5,664 nucleotides of DNA from Aquamicrobium sp. (GTDB lineage: Bacteria; Pseudomonadota; Alphaproteobacteria; Rhizobiales; Rhizobiaceae). The stretch is taken from assembly GCA_014860725.1 (NCBI GenBank), contig JACZJD010000693.1:1-5664 (forward strand), in the 5' to 3' direction. Shown here piece by piece: positions 4,917 through 5,664 of this stretch; within the stretch, counting starts at the first letter, position 1, and every line of letters starts with the position of its first letter. The translations under genes and the position numbers were made by a program. The notes beneath the pieces are model-generated. The model saw only the letters and a program-made list of their open reading frames with translations, searched no databases and was not told the origin of the DNA.

Positions 4917-4995
4917 GCGCCGGGACGCCCGGATCTATCCACCTCCCCTCGCCTCCGCCCGACAATGACGCCGCAGAAACGGAGGCGCAGGCAGG

Positions 4996-5664
4996 ATGGT
5001 CGACAGTGCGGTGATGCGGGAAATCGGGGCGGTGGCGGACGGGCTGAAGGTCGAGGCGGCGGCGCTGGCCGCCGTCGCCCACATCGAGAGCGGGCTGAAG
5101 ACGCATGCGACGATCGGCAGCAGGGCCGAACCGCTGATCCGTTTCGAGGGCCACTATTTCGACCGCAGGCTGGCGGGCGCAGCGCGCGACGAGGCGCGCC
5201 GGCAGGGCCTCGCCTCGCCCGAGGCCGGCCGGGTGAAGAATCCCGCCTCCCAGGGCGCGCGCTGGGCGCTCCTCACCCGCGCCGCCGCCATCGACCGCAA
5301 GGCGGCGTGGGAATCGACCTCGTGGGGCATGGGGCAGGTCATGGGCGCGCACTGGGCATGGCTGGGCTATGCCAGCATCGACGCGCTGGTGGCGGAAGCC
5401 AGAAGCGGCGCGCGCGGCCAGCTGCGGCTGATGGCGCGCTACATCGAGAAGGCCGGCCTCGCCGACGCGCTGCGCCGGCGCGACTGGGCCGCCTTCGCGC
5501 GCGGCTACAACGGGCCGGGCTTCCGCGCCAACGGCTACGACACCAGACTCGCCCGCGCCTACAAGACCTATGCGGCCCTCATCGGAGGGAACGCAGCGCC
5601 AGCGCCCTCTCACGGCGTCCTGCGCCGCGGCGCGCGCGGCGAGGCGGTGCGCGCGCTCCAGACC
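4996..5664 (+). CDS. N-acetylmuramidase (endolysin-like) with peptidoglycan-binding domain, 3' end outside the window
   Basis: The frame runs 223 codons from ATG 4996 to the window edge without a stop. It matches the N-acetylmuramidase family (DUF3380), which cuts the glycan strand of peptidoglycan. Visible signatures are LAAVAHIESG with the probable catalytic E31, PLIRFEGHYFDR (46-57), STSWGMGQVMGAHW (107-120, the S-W-G-x-x-Q-x-M-G block) and YNGPGFRANGYDTRLARAY (171-189). After an Ala/Pro linker, residues 207-222 (GVLRRGARGEAVRALQ) are the first helix of a PG_binding_1 domain, which is cut off here. The N-terminus (MVDSAVMREIGAVADGL) has no signal peptide or membrane anchor, which fits a holin-dependent phage-type endolysin. 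CGGAGG (4980-4985) lies 10 bases upstream; the second Met (M7) lacks such a site. Any downstream holin or prophage genes would lie beyond the edge. Confidence 0.88.
   Translation, partial: MVDSAVMREIGAVADGLKVEAAALAAVAHIESGLKTHATIGSRAEPLIRFEGHYFDRRLAGAARDEARRQGLASPEAGRVKNPASQGARWALLTRAAAIDRKAAWESTSWGMGQVMGAHWAWLGYASIDALVAEARSGARGQLRLMARYIEKAGLADALRRRDWAAFARGYNGPGFRANGYDTRLARAYKTYAALIGGNAAPAPSHGVLRRGARGEAVRALQT

Noticed and set aside
4920..4932. CCGGG-ACG-CCCGG hairpin in the divergent gap
   Set aside because: Only five base pairs with a three-base loop and no T-tract; expected by chance at this base composition.
4935..4940. CTATCC as a -10 element for the muramidase gene
   Set aside because: No acceptable -35 lies 16 to 19 bases upstream, so a promoter cannot be supported.
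4853..4942. Extended N-terminus for the DUF533-like protein (30 more residues)
   Set aside because: It would include the AAGGAGG ribosome-binding site, the candidate promoter and the palindrome; ATG 4852 is far better supported.
4783..5613. Minus-strand 276-codon frame opposite the muramidase
   Set aside because: Shadow frame; the opposite strand encodes a clearly conserved muramidase and the frame crosses the divergent promoter region.

Overview
The window is GC-rich (roughly two thirds G+C, with strong G/C bias at third codon positions). It encodes families typical of Alphaproteobacteria: DUF1772, a DUF1007/NicO pair, a RimJ/RimL-like GNAT, a DUF533/TerB-like protein and an N-acetylmuramidase. 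Together with a GANTC site beside a CtrA-like half-site and a rhizobial-type promoter candidate, this suggests Hyphomicrobiales (Rhizobiales), perhaps a Phyllobacteriaceae-like organism. That placement is recognition from memory, not a search. No rRNA, tRNA, CRISPR array or insertion sequence was seen.

Left block, plus strand (1-2925): the C-terminal end of a DUF1772 membrane protein, then a LysR-type regulator, then a two-gene cassette made of a secreted DUF1007 protein and a NicO/RcnA-like nickel/cobalt permease with a long His-rich loop. The cassette genes are 2 bases apart. The 45-base gap before the LysR gene holds a dyad with the T-N11-A geometry of LysR-family operators. No terminator separates the LysR gene from the cassette.

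Middle block, minus strand (2926-4852): the permease converges with no gap on a 68-residue two-helix membrane protein. That small protein is preceded by a GNAT acetyltransferase, and the two share one base (TGATG), which suggests translational coupling. Upstream of the GNAT is a 308-base non-coding stretch with a good minus-strand intrinsic terminator (3941-3970) and an interrupted palindrome next to a GATTC site. Above it lies a DUF533/TerB-like gene with a strong Shine-Dalgarno.

Right end, plus strand (4996 onward): a divergent gene for an N-acetylmuramidase with no visible signal peptide and the start of a peptidoglycan-binding domain, cut by the window edge. The 143-base divergent gap carries a perfect 14-base palindrome overlapping a candidate promoter for the DUF533-like gene.

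The clearest functional unit is the DUF1007-NicO pair: a periplasmic protein with a probable amino-terminal His-Pro-His and an EF-hand-like loop, next to a metal permease. The other genes look like ordinary accessory chromosomal genes. I found no convincing evidence of an entirely new system. The best leads are the metal-handling pair, the GNAT/membrane-microprotein coupling, and three candidate regulatory dyads.
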